A stretch of DNA of 64,000 nt, taken from positions 19,015,501 to 19,079,500 of the forward strand of contig JAIVEN010000015.1 of assembly GCA_026686845.1 (NCBI GenBank), in the 5' to 3' direction. Numbering within the stretch: position 1 is the stretch's first letter; each line of letters starts with the position of its first letter. Shown here one piece after another: positions 48,960 through 61,490 of the stretch. This stretch comes from Adenanthera pavonina (taxonomy: Eukaryota; Streptophyta; Magnoliopsida; Fabales; Fabaceae). The notes beneath the pieces were generated by a model. It had not been told where the DNA came from. It saw nothing but the letters and a program-made list of their open reading frames with translations, and ran no database searches. The position numbers and the translations under genes were made by a program.

Positions 48960-50493
48960 AAGTAGTTGGAAAAAAAACAAAAAGATCATGCTAAGTATAC
49001 ACACACTCTTTCTTGTCCTTTTTATATGGTGTGGATTAAGAAAAATTTGTTACATTCTTAAATTTATAAAAAGAAATTAAAAATTTTATTTTTACCTTTA
49101 TTAATTAAAATAATATGAACATAATTCAACTAGCGATTATTATTATTATTACGAGTAATAGAGAGAAAATGAGCCAATTAATTATGAAATAAAACATCTA
49201 GTAAAAACAATTTACAAAGGCTAGTGATTTAATGTAGAAGTAAAAAAAAATATCCCATAATATTACACAACACCTTATAAAAAAAAACTCTAAAAGACAA
49301 GAAGAGTATATGTATATATCCAACATTTAATATTTATTCATTATTGCAAAATCCATCGTACAAAATAAATCCTGATTAGTTCATTTATACATGTAAAGTA
49401 AACAAAAGGATAAAAATTATAAGAAAAAAATCTGTGTAGATAAAAAAGATCCTGATCATTAAATGCTTAAAATTTTTAGTAATCTATAGTTTTGATTAAT
49501 TTTTCCAATTTAAGAAAAAACTGAGTGGGTGTTTGAAACAAAGGAAAGGAATATCCAAGGTTAAGGAAAAAAAAACAAACGGACCGTGCCACTCAACCAG
49601 TCAACCTCGCAGATGAAAAGGCAGGGGAAACCGTAAAAGTGGTGGGGTCCCAAGTCCCAACTGCCCCGTTTCGACGCCTTATATTCAATCACACCACTTT
49701 ACGACTTCTATTCTATCCACGTGCTTATTTCACTTATTCTCTACCTTTCTTACCCTCAAATAAAAACAGGCAAAAAAAAAATTTATATATATATATATGT
49801 AGGGTATTGTTAATTAATCCGTAAATCTTAGAAAAGTTTACTCCTGTTTACCCCATTAACATATCTCCTTTAATAACTAAAGAATGAGTTCGCATAATAT
49901 ATTATGTAGCTGCACAATAAAAGATACTCCCTCCATTTTTTAGTATAAAAAATAATTGGAAAAATTTTTATATTTCAAAATATAAAAAAGATAAGGTATT
50001 TATTTGGTGCATTCAATAATTTTTTCTAAATATACCCATAATTAAAATAATATTTTTAAAAAAATTAATAGTACAATTTATTTATATTAATTATATAATG
50101 TAAAAGTTATTAATATTAAATAATAATATTTTTTAAGCTATTTATATACTAGATAAATTTATTATTTTTTAATTTATATAATTTTATTTTTTATTTTTTA
50201 TAATAAAAAATAAAAGGAGTATAAGGATGTAATTGAAAAAAAATTGACATACATGATACCTGACTAAATTTATTTTACCAGATATTTATGACTAAATAAA
50301 ACTTTTAGGAAACGTCATCGGTGGGAGCACACACACACACACACACACACTCCCATATGCTTTTCATCACCACGTGTTAAATTCTTCGCTAACCTTTTCC
50401 TTCTCTCACGACATTTCTCATCCTTCTTCAGCTTCTCTCTACAGCTCTACCGTCATCTCTCTCTCTCTCTCTCTCTCAGTTTCAGACAGAAAT
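48960..50493. other. AT-rich region upstream of the amidohydrolase gene
   Basis: Contains a MITE at about 49.92-50.22 kb, (AC)n at about 50,331-50,350 and (CT)n at about 50,457-50,478. The last 100-150 bp are probably the 5' UTR of the amidohydrolase gene. No other gene seen. Confidence 0.45.
49923..50225. mobile_element. MITE in the amidohydrolase promoter region
   Basis: The left end ATACTCCCTCCATTTTTTAG followed by TATAAAAAATA pairs with the reverse complement of the right end, ATACTCCTTTTATTTTTTAT followed by TATAAAAAATAAA. AT-rich, non-coding, about 300 bp, ending about 270 bp before the start codon. Confidence 0.55.
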
Positions 50494-53400
50494 ATGAAAA
50501 TCAATACACCTTATTTATCCTATGCGATTAGTTTCTTATTAATCGTTCTGGCTCCTGAAGACTTCACCCTCTCACTTGCCGAGCCCGCTGCCTCCTCTTA
50601 CGCCGGCGTCTTCTCCGTCGACCGGACATGTTACTGCAGTCTGGAGAACAGAGCGAAGAGGAAGAACTCGTCGTCGTCGTCGGCCGCTTGCAAAAACCAG
50701 ACGCTCAGAGGAACACCGATATATGGCTGTGAAGTGTGGACGAAAGCGTGCTCGAAGGCGGTGCTGAGGATAGCGCGGCAGCCGGAGACGGTGGAGTGGT
50801 TGAAAAGGCTGAGGCGGAGGATCCACGAGAATCCGGAGCTGGCTTTTGAGGAAATCGAGACGAGCCGTTTGATCAGAGAAGAGTTGGATCGGATGGAAGT
50901 TAGTTATCGATATCCACTCGCTACGACGGGTATTCGAGCCTGGATCGGCACCGGCGGTCCGCCTTTTGTTGCCATCCGAGCTGACATGGACGCACTTCCT
51001 ATTCAGGTTCCCCTAAGTTGTACTTTTTCCTTCTTTTTTGTCCCTCGTGTTGTTCCATTTTTTTTTCTTAATTTTCATAATGCATTTCTCCATTTTGGAG
51101 GTTTCTTTGAATATTCTTCCCTTCACTGATCATTCATGTTTTTATGATTCTATTTATTTCAATATTTTTGACAAATCCCAAAAGAAGAGTAAAATTTACT
51201 AACCAACTGTTCTTATGATTTTTTTTGGCTGAAACCGTTCTTATGATAAAATATTAACATGACATAAAATTTACGAAAAATTGCATTATTTATTAGTGAT
51301 TAATGGTATGTATGACATTGGATGTCTTGCAAATTTTCATCTCTTGACAATTTTTTAACACATTTTTATAGGGCTTAAAATGCTAACAAAGTAAGTATTA
51401 AAAAGTTTTAAGTTCTATTTAATTATAAAAATCTCTACCTTATCTGCTTTTGACCACCTCTACCTTATCTGCTTACCATATATCACGCAATAATTAAATA
51501 GTACTAGTATAATTAAGATGTCTATGGAATGTCACAATGTAAGCTTTTGACCAATTACTATTAAATAACGTACTTAATAATTGTGTATTTTTCTCCAATC
51601 TCAATCATGTATTTTATAACTTGTGACTGTTTATTCAAATTACGACTTATCTGAATTCTAAACACTCAATTAGTCTTACGTGCTGATCTAAAGAAAAAAG
51701 GTTTTGCGTGACATTTAATACCAATGTATGTGTGCATTGTTATATCTTGGACATTAAATGTGCGTTTATTCCAACAAAGCAAATACTATAAGGGACTCAT
51801 TTTGTTTAATTAATAGCATATTAAATTGCTTTTATGTGCGTACTATTTATCATTCAAGAAGAAACAAAGTATAGTAAATCACACGCAGTAGGGATTTTTT
51901 TAGAAAAAAAAAAAGTGTTTGAACTTCAATCAATGAAGGGGGTATTTGGATGTAGGAAGCTGTAGAATGGGAGTACAAATCTAAGGTTGCGGGCAAAATG
52001 CATGCTTGTGGGCACGACGCACACGTGACCATGCTCATTGGTGCTGCTAAAATCCTCAAGAGTCGCGAGCATTTATTGAAGGTTTGTCCTTTCATTCTCT
52101 ACTCTATACCTACTTCACATTGTTCAGTATAAAAATTTGTCGGTTTATTTTTATACTTAGACAATGTTTATGTTCAAAACTTTATTTGCCTGCATCCTGT
52201 TATATGTATATATACACTCACTTTGTGTTCATAAAACCATTTCAACATCTAATTTTTTCGTACATATTCTTCAAGGCTTGCTCGCTAGGGCAAAGATCAT
52301 TGTTCTATTTATATTACGCTAACCTATTTCGTTCACTGCAAGGGAAAATGTGTTATGCAATATTCTATGAGGAGAATTGTACCAAAATGAAGAAATGTTT
52401 GGAAAATGGGACCAAAATTCATCATTTTTTGAAGATAAGTTAGAATTTTTTCAAATGAATTTAGAAAATTTCTAAACCATAATAAAATTTTTTTGTATCA
52501 AGTGAAAATAAAAAATTTTTGTATTCTGACCTGAAAATTTTCTAAATTCGCTTAAGAAAATTCTAATTTACCTTGAAACGAGGTAAACTTTAATTCCATT
52601 TTTCAAATATTTCTTCATTTTGGAATTTATGCCCAATTCTCCCTATTCTTTTCCCTTTTATTTTAATTTAATTTCTTGAAACCAAACACACGTTAATTGT
52701 GTACGTTTAGTTAACATTTTTGTATGACGGATCCAACCAGCATGTGGGTCAACCCTTTTAAGACCAAATGTTTAGTGTGCGTTTAGAATGATAATGGGTC
52801 ACCCCAAAATCCTCAAAATTTATATTTTTATTTCAAAAGGCTTAAGCAACTTTTTATTATTTCTACCAAAACCTAGCTAGATTTTGAGTAGGTTCCCCAG
52901 AATTGACAGGGAAGAGAAAAAGGCTACTATCATATCATGTTTGTAATTTTTCGCCTAAATCCCAAGCACATAGTACTAATTCGCTAGTCATTCTAAAAAT
53001 CTGGCTCCACCACGATATTTTCACTACCCTGCCATACCTTCATTATCCATTTACTATTAAAGACCAATTGAAAGCTGTACCAGCTGGTCGTTCTGTTTCT
53101 CAATTCTGATTAACGGAAAAAGCAGTTTAAAAAAATTGGAATATTTGGTCAGGACCATATATGGAGATTATTTTAATTTATTTATATTTTTTAAAAGGAA
53201 TTTATGTTGAAAATGTATATATATTGTTGTTCGTGACGCTTCCATCTGATAATTAATCTATGAGAGGACACTCTTTGGGTAGACGAGTCAAGATGGATCG
53301 TTGCGCGTCTTTTTAATTTTCATAAAGAACTTCATTATCGTAATAGAAACTGCAGAGATTCCATTTGGACCATTTGCTTTTGTTTTACATTCTCTCTTTC

Positions 53401-54114
53401 TTACACCTTGAAGCCAATTTTTTTTTTTTTCACAAACTACTACTTCGCTTTCTGTTTTTCAACGAATATTTTTGAACAAACCATTGGCTTTTCGGACCAT
53501 ATAACTTTAGTTAAAGCCATTCTTGTTTTATGAATGACTATGTTATCTTATGCTTTAGATTGAATACTTTTTTCTGAGTGGGACAGGTAGATGGCATCTC
53601 CTGCGTCACTAGGAAAGAACTTGTTCTGACGAAACATTAAATATGCTGTTGAGCAAAGATGCTCACCTATCGAATATCGATATTTAATATGGCTCGCTTT
53701 TGTCTTGCATTGACAATAGCACGTGATTCAATAGAGCTGCTCTGCTCGGTTCCCTTTCTTCTCGTTCGAAGAAAACGGAATCTTTTAGTATATGGGACCT
53801 GTGAAAAGTTAGATGAGTAAAAGGCTTAAACTTTTTTTCTGTCCGTTCGTATCGAATGGGGTACAAATTCAGATGCCATTATATGATTATATATTTAAAT
53901 GGACAACAGCCTGTGCATTGGAAGAGCTAGAATTATTAAAAGGTACACTGCTTTGTCTACTATTGGTACTAATCGAAACAGTAGTTGTTGGGATTGAATT
54001 TTTGTCTCTCAGGTTTCAAACTAACACAAGTTGCAGTGATTAAGAAGGTTTCTAGGGAAATAATATTTAGTATTTAAGGATCAAGTTCAGATTTCAGTTG
54101 GAATCATTTTAAGG

Positions 54115-54166
<52 letters not shown>

Positions 54167-55625
54167 AATGGTGATAGTTGACAAAACGCTACTGTACATG
54201 CAGGAATATATATTATGAGATTAATCTGTTTTCTTTTGGGCTAAGTCCTCATCCAATTTCGTATGTACGTATATTACTATGCTTACGCCGTATTCTTCTA
54301 GGAGAATAGTTTCTGCTTTTTTTCTTGCGTCTGTATCTCCGTATTCAAACCATTAATGGCATATCCTGTATGTCACCAACGTCACTAAACTTCCTAACCT
54401 TGGCCCCTTACTTTGATGATTGTCGTTTGATTTATAGGGAACTGTAATACTGATATTCCAGCCAGCGGAGGAAGCTGGGAATGGAGCAAAGCGAATGATA
54501 GAAGAGGGCGCTTTAGAGGATGTGGAGGCTATATTTGCAGCCCATGTATCCCATCAACTTCCGACAGCCGTTATTGGGTCGAGGCCCGGACCTCTGCTCG
54601 CCGGCTGTGGTTTTTTCAGGGCTGTTTTTAGTGGCAAAAAGGCAAGTGCCGCCACTCCACACCGCTCTCTTGATCCAGTCTTGGCTGCTTCAGCCGCTGT
54701 CATCAGCTTACAGGGTATTGTCTCTCGAGAATCAGATCCATTAGATTCACAGGTCTGCTCTTCCATACCCTCTTTTCCCGATTTTTAGTCTGTATTGTCC
54801 ATTTTGTATATAGTGGAAACTCTCACTAACGATGTGGCTGACTTAATAACTCAGGTTGTCTCAGTGACTTCTTTCAATGGAGGAAACAATCTTGACATGA
54901 TACCGGATACAGTGGTCCTCAGTGGAACTTTCAGAGCTTTCTCTAACGCAAGCTTTCAGCAGCTCCTTGAAAGAATAGAGCAGGTTAGCCACCCATATAT
55001 GTTATGGACAGGACAAACTTTTAATTAATGTTGACCTGAAAAAATGCAACACATTAAAAACTAGTTTCACAACACAAGAAATCAAGAAAACTCAGATAGT
55101 CCAAAATGGTCGCAATATACGAGAATCCCACATTTTAAAATATTAGATCCACAGATTGTTTCTGTCTAATTAAGAATGATGGGATACAATTGTGCTCACG
55201 TTAACTAATTAAATAGCAAACGACGTAGCTCAAATAGCATGTATCGTCTCAAACAGGTGATTGTGGAACAAGCCAGCGTGTACAGATGCTCGGCAGAAGT
55301 AGACTTTTTCGAAAAGGAGTACACAATTTATCCTCCCACAGTTAACAATGAGAGATCGTATGAGCATGTGAAGAAGGTGTCCATGGATCTGCTGGGCCAA
55401 ACGAATTTCAGGGTAGCCCAACCCTTGATGGGCGCTGAAGACTTCTCCTTTTATTCGGAGGTGGTACCTGCTGCTTTCTTCTACATAGGGATCAGGAACG
55501 AGACATTGGGATCTACTCACACAGGACATTCTCCCCTTTTTATGATTGATGAAGATGTTCTTCCCATTGGCGCTGCTACTCATGCCACCATTGCTGAGAG
55601 GTACCTCAATGAACATGATGACTGA
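50494..55625 (+). CDS. ILL6: ILR1-like amidohydrolase (IAA-/jasmonoyl-amino acid hydrolase), probably ILL6
   Basis: Five exons join in phase 0: 50494-51006, 51956-52081, 54438-54752, 54855-54983 and 55257-55625, encoding 483 residues. It is a peptidase M20-type metal hydrolase that frees the hormone from amino-acid conjugates; ILL6 in Arabidopsis acts mainly on jasmonoyl-isoleucine. A hydrophobic signal-like start (M-K-I-N-T-P-Y...L-L-I-V-L-A) suggests entry to the secretory pathway; no C-terminal KDEL-type signal is present. Metal-site residues by family alignment: C189 and H191 in H-A-C-G-H-D-A-H, E225 in Q-P-A-E-E, H249 in A-A-H-V-S, and H452 in T-G-H-S-P. The usual lid motif G-G-H-A is replaced by A-S-A-A (about 282-285), and the S-L-E-N...C-E-V-W-T-K-A-C leader resembles ILL6 rather than ILR1. 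The 40 in-frame upstream codons (from 50,374) read through (CT)n and are probably 5' UTR. Confidence 0.9.
52371..52642. mobile_element. Palindromic MITE in intron 2 of the amidohydrolase gene
   Basis: The left arm (GGAGAATTGT, CCAAAATGAAGAAATGTTTG, GTTAGAATTTTTTC, GAATTTAGAAAATTTC) and the reverse complement of the right arm (GGAGAATTGGGC, CCAAAATGAAGAAATATTTG, ATTAGAATTTTCTT, GAATTTAGAAAATTTTC) agree over about 105 bp each. Only about 70 bp lie between them, so the RNA of this intron could form a long hairpin. Non-coding MITE; superfamily not assigned. Confidence 0.75.
54117..54163. repeat. (GA)n microsatellite in intron 2
   Basis: Uninterrupted GA dinucleotide run of about 22 units inside the 2.36-kb second intron. 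Confidence 0.95.
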
Positions 55626-57019
55626 TTGTGGAAATTCCAACTTATTTCACAACTTTGTACAAAATTAGAATAGAAAAGTTTATCATCATATCTTCCCCGT
55701 GCTCTGAATTTCTTACTTGGGTTGGGATTGAGGAATGATAGAGTCAAAGCCCATCCTTTCGTTATGTGAAGAGCCGGATTATAGTTATGATAGGATTCAC
55801 TGTCAATGGTGGTTTAATTCTATATATTGAGGCAGACGTCCATTAGTTCAAAATATATAATAGGCAGTTCAGGAATTTCTGTGTATAAAAGATCCAAATT
55901 ATAAAGTATAAGACTTGACGGAGTATACTCTTCGAAATATTCGTACTACTTTGCTGCTCTTTTCCCTTCTGAAATGAATTCAATGTGCATATGCTATGTT
56001 GTTAAGAAGGTTATTACCAGATGATGGATACTGTGATCCTTACTCATGAAAGAAAAGATGAGCCTTACTCATCCAAATAATGCAAGAGCAGAGTGAGATT
56101 TGGTGACATTTCACTGTTGGCCTTATCACTCATCCATGAATAATAGATTTGAATCCTTTTAATACTAATGTCGAAAAACATAGCCAGTAATTTCTTTTTT
56201 AAAGTATTTTATGATTGACTCTTACTCTTTTTTATGTGTCTTTTTCTTAATCATTGTAATGCATGAGGAGATAAAAATTCTCATTTAACACTTACAGAAA
56301 ACTAGACTTTACTTCAAATAGACACACACATATATACCCCCAAATTTTTTTAATTTATTATTATTATTTGTTTGAGGAAGATTAATGCGTATATTCTTGG
56401 TTTGGTCTCGTTTAAGTTAGTATGATAATTGTGTTTAAGATCTGTAATTCAATTTATTGAAGATGAGGAGACGACACATGTGGTTGGGAGGTAGAATACC
56501 AAACAAAAATGCGTCTTCTGAAATTTGCACGCCCCCATTCTCATTCTCCTACTTCTGTTTCTTTTTTTTTTTTTGTAAGAATTGCTAACCACTTTAACCC
56601 ATATTCCCATGGGGACCCCGTCTAATAATTTCCTTAGAAAAATAAGGAAACATAACTTTTTTAAAATATAATGCCAAGGTTTGCTCCCCTGCCCCATTTA
56701 ATAATTTCCTTAAGAAAGTAGATAAACACTAGTTTTTTATAATATACATTTGGTATTTTTCGGGTTAATTAATTCTATTTTAGTTAATTTCTATCATAAT
56801 TTAAAAAATATTCATCGACTGTGGAATATTCATTTGAGAATTGCACTCTCCCATTGTTTTTTTTCCCAAAAATAAAAATATTTTTTAGTCTTTGCACTCC
56901 CCCATTTTTCCTTTTTTTTTTTAAGAATTACTAACAAATTCAACCCATAATCCTATGAGTAGCCCATTTAACAATTTCCTTAAAAATATTTATCAATTGT
57001 GGAATATTCATTTAGGATA
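55626..57019. other. 3' flank of the amidohydrolase gene; intergenic
   Basis: The 3' UTR probably covers the first 250-300 bp. The rest is AT-rich with T-runs and no recognised gene. Between about 56,570 and 57,005 similar phrases recur (for example AAGAATT[GA]CTAAC and CCCATTTAA[TC]AATTTCCTTA), suggesting a decayed local duplication. Confidence 0.4.
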
Positions 57020-57607
57020 CGAAAAATCAGATTGAACTGACTGGTTCGACCAGATCGACACCTGGTCTAGTCTGGTCACAAATAAAGACCGAAATTTTTC
57101 AGAACTGGAACAAACTAGTTTGAACTGATCTGACCTTTTTTTTATTTTTAAAATTTTTTAAATACTTTTTGTTTTTAAAGATAAAATAATATTATTTTTA
57201 GTACCAAGTAACATTATTTTTATATAAATTTTTTTATTTCTATATTATAATATGATATAAATATTGTTATGATGTATAATTATCAATAATGATAAATTAC
57301 TTAACAAATAATATGAAAATATAATATCAATTGACTATTTTAAATATAAAATATAATTATAAATGAATATCAACTTGTTTAGATTTTAATATTAGGTTAT
57401 AAAACTTATTAATAATATTTTTAATTTTTTATATATTATTAAATTTACTTATCATTCTAGGTTGAATGTTAATTTTATAATCATAAATAAATATTTTTTA
57501 TATTTTTCATCTATATTATTTAAAATATATTAATTTATTCACAATCGATCCAACTATTAAATCTTGAATGGGTACCTTAACTAGTTTAATGATAAATCTG
57601 ATTTTTA
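57020..57607. mobile_element. MITE-like dispersed repeat, copy 2 (inverted relative to 9 kb)
   Basis: Short inverted ends GAAAAATCAGATT (about 57,020) and AAATCTGATTTTT (about 57,595) bound about 590 bp. The interior from about 57,180 to 57,420 matches the reverse complement of the 9.1-9.35 kb region closely (for example AATAATATGAAAATATAATAT). Non-coding. Confidence 0.65.
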
Positions 57608-58727
57608 ATACCTTCTATTCATTTGTCAAACTTGCTAGTTGACTTTTGCTTCAAATGTTTCTGCGCCTCCCACAACTTCTTCCCATTTCCTGCTGCTACA
57701 AGTTTAGCCTACTCTTTTGCTTCATTCCATAAAAATAGAAACTATACTTGTAACAATATAGGCAACAAATCACTAAGCACTTGATTCAATTGGTAAGAAA
57801 TTGTACCTCTTTATCAGAGGTCTCAAATTTGAGCCCAGTAATATAGCTGCATTAAATACTTAATAATAGAGATTGCCACTTGAAAGAATTCTAATTGACT
57901 CGATTTAGACTAATTTAAAATTTAATAAATTCTCCAATTGAGATGAATAGATTCATAATACTAGATGTACATGCAAAAATAATATATGAAACAATATGGC
58001 TCTCACTACCTTCATGGCAAGAGCTATAGATGGTAGCATGAAACAAATTTTAGACACCTGCTAGTGAATACATAGATACCCAATAGAAAACAGTAATCCC
58101 AGATGTCAGAATAAGAGCCTCAACTCTACTTTCCTTATTTTCTGATAAATGAGAAAGAAACATATTTTTTTCTTGGTGATCTCGACAATCTCACCCCAGT
58201 TCAAGAAAACAGCCACATGCCTTTCGCAACCAAGTCTACTTCAGTCAACCTGTATAATTAGCCTTAACACTATATATTCTCAGTCTAATCCATTAAATTG
58301 AGGAGCTGATCTCCCTTATATATATATATATGTATATATATTCTTACTTAAATCCCAAAGCTCTACATTAAACATAAATTAAATGCAAGACTGTACAACT
58401 CATGATATATCGTACATCAAAGAAACAATCCCAAAAGGAGGATTAGCAAGAAATTGCAACCCCTCAACTTGAGAAAGGTTATTATTAGCTAACCAATCTG
58501 GACATTTCTTTTGTCACTTTTTTACTCCCACTGCTAGTATATTAGCCAGCACTAACTACTACTGCACTGGCAGGTCTTCCTTTTCTTTTCTTTTTTTTTA
58601 TGGGAGCCCTTTTTTGGTTTCTAAAGGGTAAAGAGCAGCCGACTTTGCCATTGGGCTTTTAATAGACTTGGCTATCCAACGACAGCTCACTTAGGCAGGA
58701 GCCCAGGCTTTAGTCTAATAAGTAATA
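57608..58727. other. Intergenic region, no gene seen
   Basis: AT-rich, including a (TA)n run near 58,318-58,341. No coding motif on either strand. Confidence 0.4.
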
Positions 58728-60210
58728 ACCTCAAGTCCCAAACCTATGATGCGCGGAACTCATGATATGCCCTGCATCCCACCAACACGACGTCGTACTC
58801 GTACATGTTAAGATAAAAATAACAAAAGCATCTCAGTTTGACTTGAAAAATACTTATTACTCACTTACCGCGCCGATCCTTATCTTCATCATTATTCATT
58901 GTTTGGATTTCATTTTTAAGCACTTATGGGGATCCATAAGTATTTATGTAGTGGAGTTGCCAAACAGAAACAGCTTTTCAATAAACACTTATACCTGAAA
59001 TAAGTGCTTATGGAAGAAGTTGATTTTTTCAACTTATGATAATCACATATCCTCTCATAATCACTTATTTCATTTTTTCTTCTTATTATCCACTCAATAA
59101 TCACTTAAATCCCAATATCCAAACACATTTCTTTTTTCAAAATTACTTATGAGGTAAAAATATTCAAACACAAATCACTTTTGACATAATCACTTATACA
59201 TAATCTAATCCAAACACACCCTAGTATTGTCTTTGTTGGCCATCCTCTTCATTTCTATTTATCATTGTCACTTCTACTCACATTTAATTCAATTTCAATA
59301 TTTTTATTAAAATATTTTTAATATATATTTCAAATTAAACAAAAAGTGCGTTCAAATAAAATTTTTAGCAAAAAATAAATAAATAAAAATTTACAATATT
59401 TTAATTTATAAAAAATTATATCCCTTTTTTAAATATATTTATATATAATTTCAACCAACTTTATATTGATATATGAGCATTATTTTTGCATATAATTATT
59501 TATAATTATAAGTTTGTTTAAATAATAATATAATGATAAATTATTAATTAACTATTTTAAATTAAAAATGTGATTATAAATGATAAATTAAAAATGTTAT
59601 AAATATTATATTTTCTATAACTAATATTAAAATTAACATTTAAAATTATGGCTTCCTTCATAAATATAAATATTATATTTTCTATAACTAGTATAATACA
59701 CACTAGCTTTTTTTTTTTTCTTGTCAAGTGAACTTATGAGATTAGATAAAATTATATAATGCGATTGATTGTCGAAAGTCCCTACCTCCTTACCTAAATA
59801 TATTAGCTTTTTTTATAAAATTGCTTGAAATTATATATTTAAATAACTATATATATTTTTATAAATTAAATTTTTTTACATTTTTATTTAGTTTGTATTT
59901 TACTATTTTATTTGAAATTTCACCAAAAAATTATTTAAACTTTTTAGTTTAACTTAAAATATGTATTAAAACTGATGGTAAATATTCTATAAAAATATTA
60001 AAATTAACATTTAAAATTAAATTAAAACTAATAGAGATTGAGAAGAAGTGGGGTTGATTTATAAATAAAAAAAATGAAGATGACAAAGAGAGACAGAGTA
60101 GTGAATACTGGATACTGATAGTGATGAATTATCATTAGACGTCGTGTTTGTGGGATGCAGGCGCCTACTATGAGTTCCGCGCATAGGGGTGTGGGACTCA
60201 AATAACCCTT
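58728..60210. mobile_element. Foldback-type DNA element with long inverted arms
   Basis: The left terminus (about 58,733-58,798) contains AAGTCCCA, ATGCGCGGAACTCAT, CCTGCATCCCAC and AACACGACGTC in order. The reverse complement of the right terminus (about 60,137-60,200) contains GAGTCCCA, ATGCGCGGAACTCAT, CCTGCATCCCAC and AACACGACGTC. These sharp 60-70-bp ends continue as more diverged inverted arms (about 59,240-59,400 against about 59,860-60,100). A hAT-like MITE is nested in the left arm. No transposase is present. The long arms suggest a foldback or MULE-type non-autonomous element. The exact outer ends are uncertain, and the right end abuts the LINE tail. Confidence 0.75.
58895..59223. 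mobile_element. Nested hAT-like MITE in the foldback element's left arm
   Basis: Left end CATTGTTTGGATTTC; right end on the opposite strand GGGTGTGTTTGGATTAG, a form common to hAT MITEs. The interior repeats the phrase AATCACTTAT or AAGTGCTTAT many times. It interrupts the homology between the two arms of the surrounding element, so it arrived later. Confidence 0.5.
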
Positions 60211-60990
60211 TTTTTATTTTAATGAAAGAGGAGTTCATTAATCAAGAAAATATTTACAAGATTCCAAAGAAAAAGCAACTAAGGGCGTCACGTATCAAAA
60301 ACATCAAGGACACCCTTGGCTCTAATGGCATGGTTAACACTAGCTTGTACAGTCTGGATAATGGTTTCAACAGTGGAGGTTTTATTTGAAAATATCCCTT
60401 CGTTCCTCACTTGCCAGAGCCTCCAACACAATGATTCCAAAGGCTAGTCTCCACTTTGGTCCACGTATGTTTCTAATGATCCATTCCTCGAACCGAACTT
60501 GGAAGAATTGGAGCCTGGATTGCCCCGGGATGATCCTACACCAAGCTGATCGAGCAGGCGTGCAGTGCCTCAGTATATATATGGTTCAGATCCTCAGCTG
60601 TGGATCTGCATAGGGTGCAAGTGGTGTCATCCGTAAGATGTCTCGATCCTTGCTCTTTCAGAATTTGTGAGCAGTCAATCTTACAAAGCTAGCCAAAGAA
60701 AGGAACGTATCCTTTGGGCGGCAGGCCATTTCCACACTATAGTCCACTTTGGATCTTAGTTGTTTTGTTGTGCAGCCTTGTATGCAGTGGAAACAGAGAG
60801 CTCACCATTGTTGCTGTAGTTCCAATAACTATATATTGCGCTCTCCATTATCTGCTTCATCCTCTTGGAATGTAATCCCCTGGACAGTTTCATCCCAAAC
60901 TTAATTTGGAAATACTTTTCCATAGGTGGGAAGATGAAGTAGTTTTGAAGTCGCCCGAGGTGGAGGTGTTCCATCCATATTTGCCATAAA
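60211..60990 (-). pseudogene. LINE (L1-type) ORF2 3' end, decayed
   Basis: Read on the minus strand, 60,974-60,756 encodes a LINE segment with G-E-L-S-V-S-T-A-Y-K. Downstream come W-T-I-V-W-K-W-P and R-S-F-L-W-L-A-L, marks of the zinc-binding RT tail (zf-RVT). Near 60,420-60,380 the frame gives C-W-R-L-W-Q-V-R-N-E-G-I-F, another conserved tail motif. Stops and frame changes break it up. At its 3' end (about 60,211-60,220) an A-run on the minus strand may be the poly(A) tail. The 5' part with endonuclease and RT is missing, as is normal for a truncated LINE insertion. Confidence 0.75.
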
Positions 60991-61284
60991 GTACGTGTAC
61001 CCAGAGTAGGTCAATGTATTTGTTAATAATATATGATCTTCAACTGCTATATATATACACAATAATCGTCCACATATTTTAAAATATCAACTAATGTTAT
61101 AGAAAATCAAGGCCATCTTTAAAAATTTTAGGGCTCGAAACAAAATTATTGGTGGGTCTACTGTAATATAATTTATCAATTTTTATATCATTTTTTTAGA
61201 TTTCTAACGTGCAAAATCACTTATTAAAGTTTTAGATAGATCACAAATTTTCTATTTTGGAAATTTGTCTTGTTTTAAAAAATT

Positions 61285-61490
61285 TTTATTTTTTGTATAA
61301 ATTTTGTACAATCTATATATAATTTTTGTACAATTAATGTGTAATTTCTACACAATCTTCGTACAATTTATGTGCAATTCCCGTGTCACCTATATACAAT
61401 CTCCTTACAATTTTGTGCTATCATCATGCAAATTTTTGTGCAATCTACATGTAATTCTTTACAATATTTATGTAATCTATATCTGTATAG
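61285..61490. repeat. Degenerate tandem repeat of 11-12 bp
   Basis: The phrases TTTGTACAATCT, ATGTGTAATTT, CTACACAATCTT, CGTACAATTT, ATGTGCAATTCC, ATATACAATCT, CCTTACAATTTT, TGTGCAATCT and ACATGTAATTCT follow one another. They share a core like [TC]GTACAATTT with drift. A plus-strand open frame here is a by-product of the repeat. Confidence 0.7.

Noticed and set aside
50374..50493. In-frame upstream ATG for the amidohydrolase
   Set aside because: The 40 extra codons read through (CT)n and Ser-rich low-complexity DNA; the ATG at 50,494 starts a better signal-like sequence.
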